A stretch of DNA of 64,000 bases from Nocardioides agariphilus (lineage in GTDB: Bacteria > Actinomycetota > Actinomycetes > Propionibacteriales > Nocardioidaceae), in NCBI RefSeq assembly GCF_015352445.1, contig NZ_JADKPO010000021.1, forward strand, positions 1-64,000, given 5' to 3'. Each line of letters starts with the position of its first letter. The first letter of the stretch is position 1. The notes below the pieces were generated by a model. The model had not been told where the DNA came from. It saw only the letters and a list, made by a program, of their open reading frames with translations, and ran no database searches. Made by a program: the position numbers and the translations under genes. Below, in pieces: positions 56,102 through 64,000 of this stretch.

Positions 56102-57784
56102 ATGTCCGACAACATCCGCATCGACGACGCTGCGGCACCCGACGACTTCGTCGTCGAGCAGTCGAAAGGAGCCCCGCGCCTGGGCCTGGCCCTCGTTCTG
56201 ATCACCGTGGCTCAGCTGATGGTGGTGCTCGACGCCACCATCGCCAACATCGCCTTGCCCTTCATCGGCAAGGATCTCGACATCAGCGGCATCAACCTGA
56301 CCTGGATCGTCACCGGCTACACCCTGGTCTTCGGCGGCCTGCTGCTGCTGGGCGGCCGGCTGGCCGACCTCTACGGCCGCCGCCGCATCTTCATGATCGG
56401 TCTGGTCGTCTTCGCGGTCGCCTCCATGCTGGGCGGCCTGGCGCAGAGCGAGACGCTGCTGCTCGGCGCTCGTGGCCTCCAGGGCCTCGGCGCGGCGCTG
56501 GCCTCTCCGGCCGCTCTCGCGCTGATCACCACCACCTTCCCCGCGGGTCCGGCCCGCAACCGGGCCTTCGCCGTGTACGCCGCCATGTCGGGCGCCGGCG
56601 CAGCCGTCGGCCTGATCCTCGGTGGCTGGCTGACCGGCTCCGACTTCACCATCTTCGGTGCCGACGTCCACGGCTGGCGGATGACCTTCCTCATCAACGT
56701 GCCGATCGGCATCGTGACCGCGCTGCTCGCGCCGCGCTTCCTGCCCGAGTCCGAGACCCACCCGGGTCAGCTGGACGTGCCCGGCGCCATCACCGGCACC
56801 GGCGGCCTGCTGGCGATCGTCTTCGGTCTCACCCACGCCGGCAACCCGTCGTACGGGTGGGGCGACCCCTGGACGATCACGAGCCTGGTGGCCGGAGTGA
56901 TCCTGCTGGCGCTGTTCGTGGCCGTCGAGTCCCGGGTCGAGCACCCGTTGCTGCCGTTCCGGATCTTCGCCAACCGCACCCGGGCCGCGAGCTTCGTGGC
57001 CATGGCGCTGCTGCCGGCCGCGATGTTCTCGATGTTCTTCTTCCTGAGCCTGTTCATCCAGAACGTGATGGGCTACAGCCCGCTCAAGACCGGCGTCGCG
57101 TTCCTGCCGTTCAGCGCGGGCATCATCATCAGCGCGACGATCGTGTCCAACCTGGTCAACCGCATCGACGCGCGCTACATCGCCGGCACCGGCACGCTCG
57201 TGGCTGCCACCGCCCTGTTCGGGTTCTCCCGGTTGAGCGTCCCCGACAGCGAGAGCAGCGTCCTCCAGGCGGTCCTCAGCGGCCAGCACCTCGGCGCGGA
57301 CGTCAGCTACTGGACCCACGTCTTCCCCTTCGTCGTGCTGATGGCGCTGGGCATGGGCGCGGTGTTCGTGCCGTTGACGCTGACCGCCGTGCACCACGTG
57401 CGCTCGGAGGACTCCGGTATCGGCTCGGGCGTGCTCAACACCATGCAGCAGGTCGGTGGCGCGCTGGGTCTGGCGATACTGAGCACGGTGGCCAGCCACT
57501 TCACGACCAGTCGCATCGAGGAGACCGCCCCCGCCATCGGCCGGGGACTCCAGGGCGCGGACCCCGGCGTGATCCAGCAGCTGATGGACGCCTTCGGTGT
57601 CGGGTCGGTCCAGGAGCTGGTCGGTCAGGTCTCCTACCTCGGCGCGTTCACCGAGGGGGCCACGGCTGCCTTCCTGGTCGGCGTCTTCTTGATGCTGGCC
57701 GGCTCCGCGGTCGTCTGGGCGTTCCTCGACGTCAAGCACGAGGAGCTCGCCACCGACGGCCCGGAGGGCGTCCACGTGGGCTGA
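56102..57784 (+). CDS. MFS drug-efflux transporter, DHA2 (14-TM, EmrB/QacA) family
   Basis: Predicted 560-residue membrane protein with about 14 hydrophobic helices between residues 28 and 545. The motif C region DATIANIALPFIGKDLDISGINLTWIVTGYTLVFGGLLLLGGRLADLYGRRRIF includes motif A (GRLADLYGRRR). The long loop and helix arrangement is of the DHA2 subfamily of proton-driven drug exporters. The start has AAGGAAA 5 nt upstream. It is followed by a strong terminator at 57797. Its substrate is probably a hydrophobic toxicant recognised by the TetR protein. Confidence 0.94.
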   Translation: MSDNIRIDDAAAPDDFVVEQSKGAPRLGLALVLITVAQLMVVLDATIANIALPFIGKDLDISGINLTWIVTGYTLVFGGLLLLGGRLADLYGRRRIFMIGLVVFAVASMLGGLAQSETLLLGARGLQGLGAALASPAALALITTTFPAGPARNRAFAVYAAMSGAGAAVGLILGGWLTGSDFTIFGADVHGWRMTFLINVPIGIVTALLAPRFLPESETHPGQLDVPGAITGTGGLLAIVFGLTHAGNPSYGWGDPWTITSLVAGVILLALFVAVESRVEHPLLPFRIFANRTRAASFVAMALLPAAMFSMFFFLSLFIQNVMGYSPLKTGVAFLPFSAGIIISATIVSNLVNRIDARYIAGTGTLVAATALFGFSRLSVPDSESSVLQAVLSGQHLGADVSYWTHVFPFVVLMALGMGAVFVPLTLTAVHHVRSEDSGIGSGVLNTMQQVGGALGLAILSTVASHFTTSRIEETAPAIGRGLQGADPGVIQQLMDAFGVGSVQELVGQVSYLGAFTEGATAAFLVGVFLMLAGSAVVWAFLDVKHEELATDGPEGVHVG

Positions 57785-57796
57785 GGCATCTCGACA

Positions 57797-57831
57797 AAGG
57801 CCCCCGGGTGTGTCCACACCCGGGGGCTTTT
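57797..57831. terminator. Intrinsic terminator after the MFS gene
   Basis: GCCCCCGGGTGTG-TC-CACACCCGGGGGC followed by TTTT, 13 nt after the MFS stop. The A-run on the left (AAAGG) makes it partly bidirectional. Confidence 0.92.
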
Positions 57832-57847
57832 GTGCCACTCTCTGCCG

Positions 57848-59014
57848 GTGCGCACAGGGAGGTGGGTGCTGGTCGGGCTGCTGGTCGCCGCGCTCGTGGG
57901 CGGCGGCGCGTATGCCTACCTGGGATACGTCCGCAAGGCCCAGCAGACGGTCACTGCCCAGCTACTTCCGGGCATCGCCCAGCCGGGCGCAGACCCGGCC
58001 TCGAGCGACAAGGCGGTCGGCCTGGTCGTCGCGACCGTCGAGCCCGCCGACGAGGGTCGGCCCGTCCACCTCCAGACCCGCTCCGGTGCCGGGTGGGAGA
58101 GCCAGGCGGTGGCCGAGCAGGATGCCGACGGCAACGTCGAGTTCCTGCTCGAGAGGGGCGGCCTGGACGCGGGCCGCAGCTACCGGGTCGTCTCGCTCGG
58201 GGACGGGGACTCCGCCGAGGCGACCAGCCCGGTGCTCTCCGGCGACGAATGGGGCCGCCCCGACTTCGAGGACGAGTTCGATCGCGACACCCTCGGCGAC
58301 CAGTGGCTCAACCGTGGCGAGGACTACAACGTCGAGGGCCTGCGGGCGTGCTCGAAGGGATCTGGCGACGCGGTGGCCGTCGGCGGCGGCACGCTCCAGC
58401 TCAGCGTGCTGCTCGACCCCGCACGCGCCGACGAGCGGTGCAGCCCGCGCAACGGCAAGGGCGACCTCATCGGCTCCTACCGCTACCGCCTCAACGGGCA
58501 CGTGATGCCCAATGCCCACTACTTCCGGTACGGCGTGCTCGCGGCCCGCATCAAGTTCCAGAAGATGCAGGGCCAGCACGCATCGTTGTGGATGCAGCCC
58601 GCCATCTCCGAGAGCACCACCGACTCGGCGACCGGGGGTGCTGAGATCGACGTGATCGAGTGGTTCGGCGAGGGCACAGCCAACGGCGGGCTCACCACCT
58701 TCATCTACAAGCTCTCCGAGGACGGCCCGGTCAAGGTGGGCGACTTCATCGCCGATCCCGACTCCTTCCTCACCGGCCAAGACGACAGCTGGTACGACCG
58801 CTACCACGTGTTCTCGGTCGAGTGGACCTCCCAGGCCTACATCTTCCGCATCGACGGCAAGGAGACCTGGCGCACCAGCGAAGGCATCTCGCACCAGCCG
58901 GAGTACCCCATCTTGAGCCTGCTCAGCTCCGACTACGAGCTGCGCAAGCTGCCCGACCCCGGCGACCTCCCCCAGACCATGCACGTCGACTGGGTGAGGT
59001 TCTGGGAGGCGTGA
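57848..59014 (+). CDS. GH16-family glycoside hydrolase, signal-anchored (paralogue 1)
   Basis: Predicted 388-residue protein. An N-terminal hydrophobic helix ([20 protein letters not shown]) lacks a clear cleavage site, suggesting a membrane anchor. A beta-sandwich of about 90 residues follows ([30 protein letters not shown]...). The GH16 domain (about 140-388) has the catalytic ExDxxE motif [10 protein letters not shown], with [23 protein letters not shown] and [10 protein letters not shown]. All three acidic catalytic residues are present, so it should be active on beta-glucans or related polymers. CACTCT stands 6 nt before the GTG. It is the first of three tandem paralogues. Confidence 0.9.
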   Translation: MRTGRWVLVGLLVAALVGGGAYAYLGYVRKAQQTVTAQLLPGIAQPGADPASSDKAVGLVVATVEPADEGRPVHLQTRSGAGWESQAVAEQDADGNVEFLLERGGLDAGRSYRVVSLGDGDSAEATSPVLSGDEWGRPDFEDEFDRDTLGDQWLNRGEDYNVEGLRACSKGSGDAVAVGGGTLQLSVLLDPARADERCSPRNGKGDLIGSYRYRLNGHVMPNAHYFRYGVLAARIKFQKMQGQHASLWMQPAISESTTDSATGGAEIDVIEWFGEGTANGGLTTFIYKLSEDGPVKVGDFIADPDSFLTGQDDSWYDRYHVFSVEWTSQAYIFRIDGKETWRTSEGISHQPEYPILSLLSSDYELRKLPDPGDLPQTMHVDWVRFWEA

Positions 59015-59097
59015 GGACCCAACACGAGCTCTCGCTGCCCTGGTGTTGTCGCCTGGCTGTGAGAGACTTCCGCATCCTGACCAGGTAAGGAATGTGC

Positions 59098-60387
59098 ATG
59101 CTGTCCAGCCGCAAGAAATTCGCCCAGAAGGTCTGTCTGACCGCGAGCCTGTTGTTGGCGACGTCCGGTGTCGTGGCGGTCCTCCAGTCCGCCGCCCCGG
59201 CGAGTCCCGTGCCGGCAGCAGCAGCCCCGGCCACCGTCGCCCGCCAGGCCCTCAGACCGATCTCCATCGTTCCGGGCGTCGTCGGGCCGGGAGCCAAGCC
59301 CCATAACGCCAACACCACCAAGTGGGCCGTGACGACCAAGTACGGCGCAGCCAAGGCGGGCAAGACCGTCAAGCTGCAGCGGCAGTCCGGCGCCAGCTGG
59401 GTCGTGGTCGCCAAGAGCAAGATCGACAAGCGCGGCTACGCCCTGTTCGCCGTCGCCTCGCCGTCGCGCACGAGTCCGGTGACCTACCGGATCTACGGGC
59501 CTGGTGGCGCAACGGCTTCGGCCAGCACCTCGCTGTGGGGCAGCGACGAGGACTGGACCGAGCAGTTCTCCGGCACCGCCCTCAACTCGGCCTACTGGAG
59601 CCACCGCCAGACCGACTACGAGCCCCTGTCGCGGCGCACCTGCGCCAAGGCATCGCCCAGGGCGGTCAAGGTGAGCCAGGGCACCGCCAAGCTCAGCGTC
59701 ATCATCGACAAGTCGCGCTCGGGCTATTGCAAGCCCCCGAAGGTCTCCAACCCCGCCAAGATCTACGGCAAGTTCCGCTGGCGCCTGCAGGCCAACATCG
59801 GCACCGACGACAAGCACAGCTTCCTCTACGGCGTGGCTGCCGCCCGCATCAAGTTCCAGCCGCTGCAGGGTCAGCACGCGTCGTTCTGGCTGCAGCCCGA
59901 CGACCCCGACACCAGCCGCACGACCGGCCACGAGATCGACGCCATCGAGTGGTTCGGCAAGGGCGTCCCCAACGGCGGGCTGACCAGCTTCGCCTACGCT
60001 CCCAGCCGACTCGGCAAGAAGTACGGCATCGGCAACAAGGGCTGGGTGCCCAACCCCGACCAGTTCCTGATGAACCAGACCGACGAGTGGTACAAGCGCT
60101 ACCACGTGTTCTCGGTCGAGTGGTCGCCGTTGGCCTACATCTTCCGCATCGACGGCAAGGAGACCGGCCGGATCCCCGCCAGCAAGATCACCGGCAACGG
60201 CGCGCTGGGCACCGCCTCGACCCCGGAGTACCCGATCCTGTCGATCCTGTGCTCCGACTACGAGCTGGCCAAGCTGCCCGACCCGGAGGAGAAGCACCTG
60301 CCCCAGACGATGAGCGTCGACTGGGTCAAGACCTGGCAGAACCCTGCCTTCATCACGCCCGACCCGCCGGTGACCGCGGCGCCCTGA
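59098..60387 (+). CDS. GH16-family glycoside hydrolase, secreted (paralogue 2)
   Basis: Predicted 429-residue exported protein. The signal peptide is KKFAQKVCLTASLLLATSGVVAVLQSAAPASPVPAAAA. The beta-sandwich is about 45-140, and the GH16 domain starts near EDWTEQFSGTALNSAYW. Catalytic motif is EIDAIEWFGK. Other conserved parts are [49 protein letters not shown] and LPQTMSVDWVKTW. The ATG at 59098 has AAGG 7 nt upstream, favoured over 59092. It is flanked by its own promoter region and a terminator at 60413. Confidence 0.9.
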   Translation: MLSSRKKFAQKVCLTASLLLATSGVVAVLQSAAPASPVPAAAAPATVARQALRPISIVPGVVGPGAKPHNANTTKWAVTTKYGAAKAGKTVKLQRQSGASWVVVAKSKIDKRGYALFAVASPSRTSPVTYRIYGPGGATASASTSLWGSDEDWTEQFSGTALNSAYWSHRQTDYEPLSRRTCAKASPRAVKVSQGTAKLSVIIDKSRSGYCKPPKVSNPAKIYGKFRWRLQANIGTDDKHSFLYGVAAARIKFQPLQGQHASFWLQPDDPDTSRTTGHEIDAIEWFGKGVPNGGLTSFAYAPSRLGKKYGIGNKGWVPNPDQFLMNQTDEWYKRYHVFSVEWSPLAYIFRIDGKETGRIPASKITGNGALGTASTPEYPILSILCSDYELAKLPDPEEKHLPQTMSVDWVKTWQNPAFITPDPPVTAAP

Positions 60388-60412
60388 CCCGGGGCCCGGT
60401 CCAGCCAGACGG

Positions 60413-60449
60413 CACGGCCCGGACACCCTCACGGGGTGTCCGGGCCGTG
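60413..60449. terminator. Strong hairpin terminator after GH16 paralogue 2
   Basis: CACGGCCCGGACACCC-TCAC-GGGGTGTCCGGGCCGTG, a 16-bp perfect stem 25 nt after the stop. No long T-tract is present, as is common in high-GC actinobacteria. Confidence 0.8.
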
Positions 60450-60610
60450 GTGACTATTTCTCCCCAGTTCGTTCAAATCTCGGCCAAAGCGTGCCGGGGT
60501 GCGCTGAGCGCATGGCACACTCACCGCGCGGGTACTGGAGCCCCACCCCCTTGTCTCGGGCTCCGCCATAGGTCGACCCCACCCCCCGAAACGACCTGGA
60601 GGACCAGAAC

Positions 60611-61867
60611 GTGCAGACGCTTACCCCCCCGAGCGTTCCAGCGAGCGCGCGTGGCGCCGCGAGACGACGGTTCCGCCGTCCGGTCGCTGCCGCTCTCCTC
60701 GCCCTTGCCGCCAGCGCGGCCTTCGCCTCCTTCGGACAGTCGGCCGAGGCGGCCCGCCAGACGGCCACCATCCAGGTCCTGCCCGGCATCGTGCAGCCGG
60801 GTGCCAGCATCGCCAGTCCCGACTCGGCCAAGGCCGTGGTGATCGCGACCTTCACCCCTGCCACCAAGGGCCGGCTGGTCCACCTTCAGAAGAAGGTCGG
60901 CAGCCAGTGGGTCAAGGTCGCCTCCGGCCGCCAGAACTCCAGGGGCCGAGTCCAGTTCCGCGTCTCCGCCGGCACCAGCACCAGCCCGATCACCTACCGC
61001 GCGTTGGCTCCCAGGAGCACCACCTTGCGCACCGTGGCCAGCGCGTCAGCCGCGACCTCGCAGTGGGGCACGGCCACCTTCACCGACCAGTTCAACGGCA
61101 CCACCCTCAGCGACGACTGGATCCAGCGCGGTCAGTACTACGAGCCCGCCTCGATGCGCGCCTGCTCCAAGGGCGACCCGTCGGCCACCGCCGTCTCCGG
61201 TGGCGCCCTGCGGCTCGGCGTCATCCGGGACACCTCCAAGCCGGCGGCCTCGTGTGCTGCCCACAAGTACGACGGCAGCCTGATCGGCAACTTCGACTAC
61301 CGCTTCAACGGCCACGTCTCGACCCAGGGCCGCTACTTCCTGCGCTACGGCGTGGTGGCCGCCCGCATCAAGTTCGAGAGGCTCCAGGGTCAGCACGCGT
61401 CGCTGTGGATGCAGCCGCAGTTCCCGACGTACCTGCCCAACGCCTTCCAGGGCGGTGCCGAGATCGACATCATCGAGTACTTCGGCCACGGCGTGAAGAA
61501 CGGCGGCCTCACCAGCTTCGTCTACGCACCGCGAGAGGGTGCCCCGCCCGAGAAGATCGGTGGCTGGATCACCAAGCCGGAGCGGTTCTTGTCGAGCAAG
61601 AAGGACCGCTGGTTCAAGCGCTACCACGTGTTCTCGGTGGAGTGGACGCCGAGCGCCTACGTGTTCCGCATCGACGGACGCGAGACCTCGCGCATCACGC
61701 GTGGCATCTCCGGCATCTCCCAGTACCCGATCCTGAGCCTCCTCAGCTCCGACTACGAGCTGAGCAAGCTCGGCGGCGAGCAGAACCTGCCGCAGTGGAT
61801 GAGCGTCGACTGGGTGCGGTTCTGGCAGGCGCCGGGCTACACGCCGGAGAAGCCCGCTCCCCGCTGA
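60611..61867 (+). CDS. GH16-family glycoside hydrolase, secreted (paralogue 3)
   Basis: Predicted 418-residue exported protein. The basic N-terminus (GAARRRFRRPVAAALLALAASAAFASFGQSAEA) gives a signal peptide, perhaps Tat-like in its paired Arg but without the full motif. The beta-sandwich is about 50-145. The GH16 domain has catalytic EIDIIEYFGH, with [49 protein letters not shown] and LPQWMSVDWVRFWQAPG. The GTG at 60611 has GGAGG about 9 nt upstream. It is closest to paralogue 1 in the sandwich region (TIQVLPGIVQPGAS). Confidence 0.9.
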   Translation: MQTLTPPSVPASARGAARRRFRRPVAAALLALAASAAFASFGQSAEAARQTATIQVLPGIVQPGASIASPDSAKAVVIATFTPATKGRLVHLQKKVGSQWVKVASGRQNSRGRVQFRVSAGTSTSPITYRALAPRSTTLRTVASASAATSQWGTATFTDQFNGTTLSDDWIQRGQYYEPASMRACSKGDPSATAVSGGALRLGVIRDTSKPAASCAAHKYDGSLIGNFDYRFNGHVSTQGRYFLRYGVVAARIKFERLQGQHASLWMQPQFPTYLPNAFQGGAEIDIIEYFGHGVKNGGLTSFVYAPREGAPPEKIGGWITKPERFLSSKKDRWFKRYHVFSVEWTPSAYVFRIDGRETSRITRGISGISQYPILSLLSSDYELSKLGGEQNLPQWMSVDWVRFWQAPGYTPEKPAPR

Positions 61868-61880
61868 GGGGACCAGAAGG

Positions 61881-62879
61881 TCAGGACAGGTGCCGCGCGA
61901 CCTCGCGGCACAGCTCCATCGCCCTGCGCGCCCAGGCGGGGGACGCTCCGGCCAGGCCGCACGACGGGGTGACCAGGAGCCGCTGACCGACGACCTCCGG
62001 ATCCAGGCCCAGCTGGTCGAGCCAGCCCAGCACGCGGTCGGTCAGGGCCCGGTCGTTCTGCGCAGCGTCGGGCCCTCCGTCCGGCTGGACTGACGGCACC
62101 ACGCCGAGAGCTACGCCGTCGCCAGCGTCGAGAGCCTCGCCGAGGTGGTCGTGATCGGCGTCCGAGAGCACCGCGAGGTCGACGAACAAGCCCCGCGCGC
62201 CCGCCCCGCGCAGCAGGTCGAGCGGGGTGCCGGGTGCGCACGAGTGCACCCACGGCTCCGCACCGGACTCCGAGGCCGCCGCGAGCACCCAGCCCAGCTG
62301 GTCCGAGACCTCCGGCTTGTCCACCGAGCGGTGCCGGCCGAACCCCGAGGCGGTCGGCACCCGCGCCGCCAGCACCGCACCCAGCGCCGGCTCGTCGACC
62401 TGGAGCAGGAGCCGTCCGGCCCCCGGGACCCGGCGGCGTACGTCTGCGACGTGGACGCGCACGCCCTCGGCCAGCGCCTGTGCCAGGTCGCGGCGCGCTC
62501 CGTGGTCGGCCAGGATCTTGTCGCCGCGCGGCCGCTCCACCGTGGCCGCCAGCGTCCACGGACCGGTGACCTGGACCTTGAGGTGGCCGGTGTAGTCCTG
62601 CAGCGCCTCCTCGAGCATGTCGAGGTCCTGGGCGAGCAGGCTGCGGGCCCGGCGCTGGTCGCCCCCCGCACTGCCGCCGGTGAGCCGCCAGCCCGCCGGT
62701 TGGAGGTCCGCACCGAGCTCGGCGACCAGCCCCAGCGCGCGACCGGTCATCGAGGCGGTCGGTCCCCTGTCGGGCAGCTCGGGCAGGTGCGGCAGGTCGG
62801 GCAGCTCGCCGACGACCACCCGCACGGCCTCCGCGGGATCGGTGCCGGGAAGCGACCCGACCCCGGTCGCCAGGGTCAT
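61881..62879 (-). CDS. Methionine-synthase-like protein (MetE catalytic core only)
   Basis: Predicted 332-residue protein similar to the C-terminal barrel of cobalamin-independent methionine synthase. It begins [21 protein letters not shown]. Zinc-ligand candidates are WVHSCAPG (His and Cys) and [10 protein letters not shown] (Cys). [18 protein letters not shown] is also conserved. The N-terminal half of full MetE is absent, as in archaeal-type and some actinobacterial core proteins. The ATG overlaps the mnmA stop (ATGA). Whether it makes methionine from homocysteine or another thiol methyl transfer is not clear. Confidence 0.87.
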   Translation of the reverse strand: MTLATGVGSLPGTDPAEAVRVVVGELPDLPHLPELPDRGPTASMTGRALGLVAELGADLQPAGWRLTGGSAGGDQRRARSLLAQDLDMLEEALQDYTGHLKVQVTGPWTLAATVERPRGDKILADHGARRDLAQALAEGVRVHVADVRRRVPGAGRLLLQVDEPALGAVLAARVPTASGFGRHRSVDKPEVSDQLGWVLAAASESGAEPWVHSCAPGTPLDLLRGAGARGLFVDLAVLSDADHDHLGEALDAGDGVALGVVPSVQPDGGPDAAQNDRALTDRVLGWLDQLGLDPEVVGQRLLVTPSCGLAGASPAWARRAMELCREVARHLS

Positions 62880-63988
62880 CGGGAGCCGGCTGGGTGAGTA
62901 GCAGAGATCGTCGCCGAGCCGACGACCCGGGTGCCGTCGTACACGACCGCGGACTGGCCGGGCGCGATCCCCTCGGCCGGGTCGATCAGCTCCACGTCGA
63001 CGTGGTCGCCGTCGGCCGTCACCACGGCCCGGTGCTCGCTCCCGTGGGCTCGCAGCTGCACGGTGCCCATCAGTCGTCCGGGCGCGGCGCCGCACCAGCG
63101 CGCGTGGGACGCCTCCAGCCGCCCGACCCGGAGGGCCGCACGCGGCCCGACCTTGACCGTGCCCGAGACCGGCTCGATGTCGAGCACGAACCTCGGCTTG
63201 CCGTCGGCTGCCGGGCGTCCGAGCCGCAGCCCCTTGCGCTGGCCGATGGTGAACGCGTAGGTGCCGTCGTGGTGGCCGAGCACCTCGCCGGAGGCGTCGT
63301 CGACGATGTCGCCCCCGTGATTGGGTGCCCGCTCCCCCAGCTTCTCGCGCAGCCACCCGGCGTTGTCGCCGTCGGAGACGAAGCAGATGTCGTGGGAGTC
63401 GGGCTTGTCGGCGACGCGCAGGCCACGGCGCTCGGCCTCCTGGCGCACCTGGCTCTTGGGCGTGTCACCCAGCGGGAACAGCGAGTGACGCAGCTGGTCC
63501 TGGGTCAGCACGCCGAGCACATAGGACTGGTCCTTGCCGTCGTCCTCGGCCCGGTGCAGCTCGACCTCGCCGTCTGCCGCCACGCGAAGCCGGGCGTAGT
63601 GCCCGGTGGCCACGGCATCGAAGCCCAGCCCGATCGCGCGGTCGAGCACCGCTGCGAACTTGATCTTCTCGTTGCACCGCAGGCAGGGGTTGGGCGTGCG
63701 GCCGGCGGCGTACTCGTCCATGAAGTCCACCACGACGTCCTCGTGGAACCGCTCGCTGAGATCCCAGACGTAGAACGGGATGCCGATCACGTCGGCTGCC
63801 CTGCGTGCATCGTGGGCATCCTCGAGCGTGCAGCAGCCGCGGGCGCCGGACCGGTACGACGCGGGGTTGCGCGAGAGCGCCAGGTGGATGCCCGTGACGT
63901 CGTGGCCCGCCTCGACGGCCCGGGCGGCGGCCACGGCGGAGTCGACCCCGCCGGACATGGCGGCTACCACCTTCAAGGGGCCGGCCAT
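62876..63988 (-). CDS. mnmA: tRNA 2-thiouridylase
   Basis: Predicted 370-residue enzyme that thiolates U34 of tRNA. The PP-loop is [15 protein letters not shown]. Catalytic cysteines are expected in [14 protein letters not shown] and [10 protein letters not shown]. The C-terminal beta-barrel includes [21 protein letters not shown] and [12 protein letters not shown]. The ATG at 63988 appears to overlap the stop of an upstream gene on the same strand (TGATG). It is followed by the MetE-like gene by ATGA overlap. Confidence 0.95.
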   Translation of the reverse strand: MAGPLKVVAAMSGGVDSAVAAARAVEAGHDVTGIHLALSRNPASYRSGARGCCTLEDAHDARRAADVIGIPFYVWDLSERFHEDVVVDFMDEYAAGRTPNPCLRCNEKIKFAAVLDRAIGLGFDAVATGHYARLRVAADGEVELHRAEDDGKDQSYVLGVLTQDQLRHSLFPLGDTPKSQVRQEAERRGLRVADKPDSHDICFVSDGDNAGWLREKLGERAPNHGGDIVDDASGEVLGHHDGTYAFTIGQRKGLRLGRPAADGKPRFVLDIEPVSGTVKVGPRAALRVGRLEASHARWCGAAPGRLMGTVQLRAHGSEHRAVVTADGDHVDVELIDPAEGIAPGQSAVVYDGTRVVGSATISATHPAGSR

Positions 63989-64000
63989 CAGCGCGCCACG
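63988..64000 (-). CDS. Possible end of an upstream gene (partial)
   Basis: Only 13 bases are available. A TGA at 63988-63990 in the minus strand overlaps the mnmA ATG by one base, with Val-Ala-Arg before it. This would fit the end of a coupled upstream gene (mnmA often follows a cysteine desulfurase), but it is too short to identify. Confidence 0.2.

Noticed and set aside
57797-57831. Operator for the first GH16 gene
   Set aside because: Stem of 13 bp with a 2-nt loop and T-run placed directly after the MFS stop is better explained as a terminator.

Overview
This window is chromosomal DNA from a high-GC Gram-positive actinobacterium. The gene content, the very high third-position GC, the numerous GTG starts, the BsaP-type biotin helper and the GatCAB/LigA/MnmA set best fit Nocardioides or a close relative. 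That genus assignment is inference. Nothing here looks like a plasmid backbone. Only the first about 1.57 kb looks mobile.

Layout. (a) 1-1837 is the end of an integrated element: the tail of an IS630-like transposase, a large serine recombinase, and directly beside it the 3' fragment of a 3-methyladenine-DNA-glycosylase-like gene that the element appears to have split. (b) 1840-6683 holds a VOC protein, a membrane protein, a NarL-type two-component pair, a DUF2087 protein and a pentapeptide-repeat protein. (c) 6659-11108 is a complete divergent biotin locus: bioB-bsaP on one side, bioA-bioF-bioD on the other. (d) 11089-14796 carries a VOC protein, a TetR/FMN-reductase pair with an operator between them, an amidase and a small membrane-anchored TIMP-like protein. 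(e) 14826-36761 is dominated by branched-chain amino-acid and serine synthesis on the minus strand: cimA, ilvE, leuB, serA, ilvC, ilvN, ilvB and ilvD. Between them lie a Ser/Thr kinase, methyltransferases, a kynureninase operon and VOC proteins. cimA and ilvB each have a short leader-peptide ORF followed by an intrinsic terminator, which is the layout of a transcription attenuator. (f) 36897-40656 holds an SRPBCC protein, a BNR-repeat protein, an EamA exporter and a hydrolase. (g) 40653-46665 is a cobalamin-riboswitch-controlled operon. It encodes two secreted or anchored proteins that resemble the two halves of animal transcobalamin/intrinsic factor, followed by a complete ECF transporter (T, fused A-A', S). 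(h) 46679-50060 is gatCAB; ligA follows at 50813. (i) 52893-57784 holds LysR/FAD-oxidase and TetR/MFS-efflux pairs. (j) 57848-61867 holds three tandem secreted GH16 paralogues. (k) 61881-64000 holds a MetE-core protein and mnmA.

How the parts work together. CimA makes citramalate from pyruvate and acetyl-CoA for threonine-independent isoleucine synthesis. LeuB, IlvBN, IlvC, IlvD and IlvE supply the shared steps to Ile, Val and Leu. The biotin genes take pimeloyl thioester to biotin. The B12-type operon would capture corrinoid outside the membrane and import it, with feedback through the riboswitch.

The most notable points are the transcobalamin-like uptake operon, the Ile-codon attenuator before cimA, a conserved double hairpin present after both leuB and ilvN with a compensatory base change, and a repeated signature of leaderless transcription (a -10-like hexamer 6-8 nt before the start codon) at more than a dozen genes.
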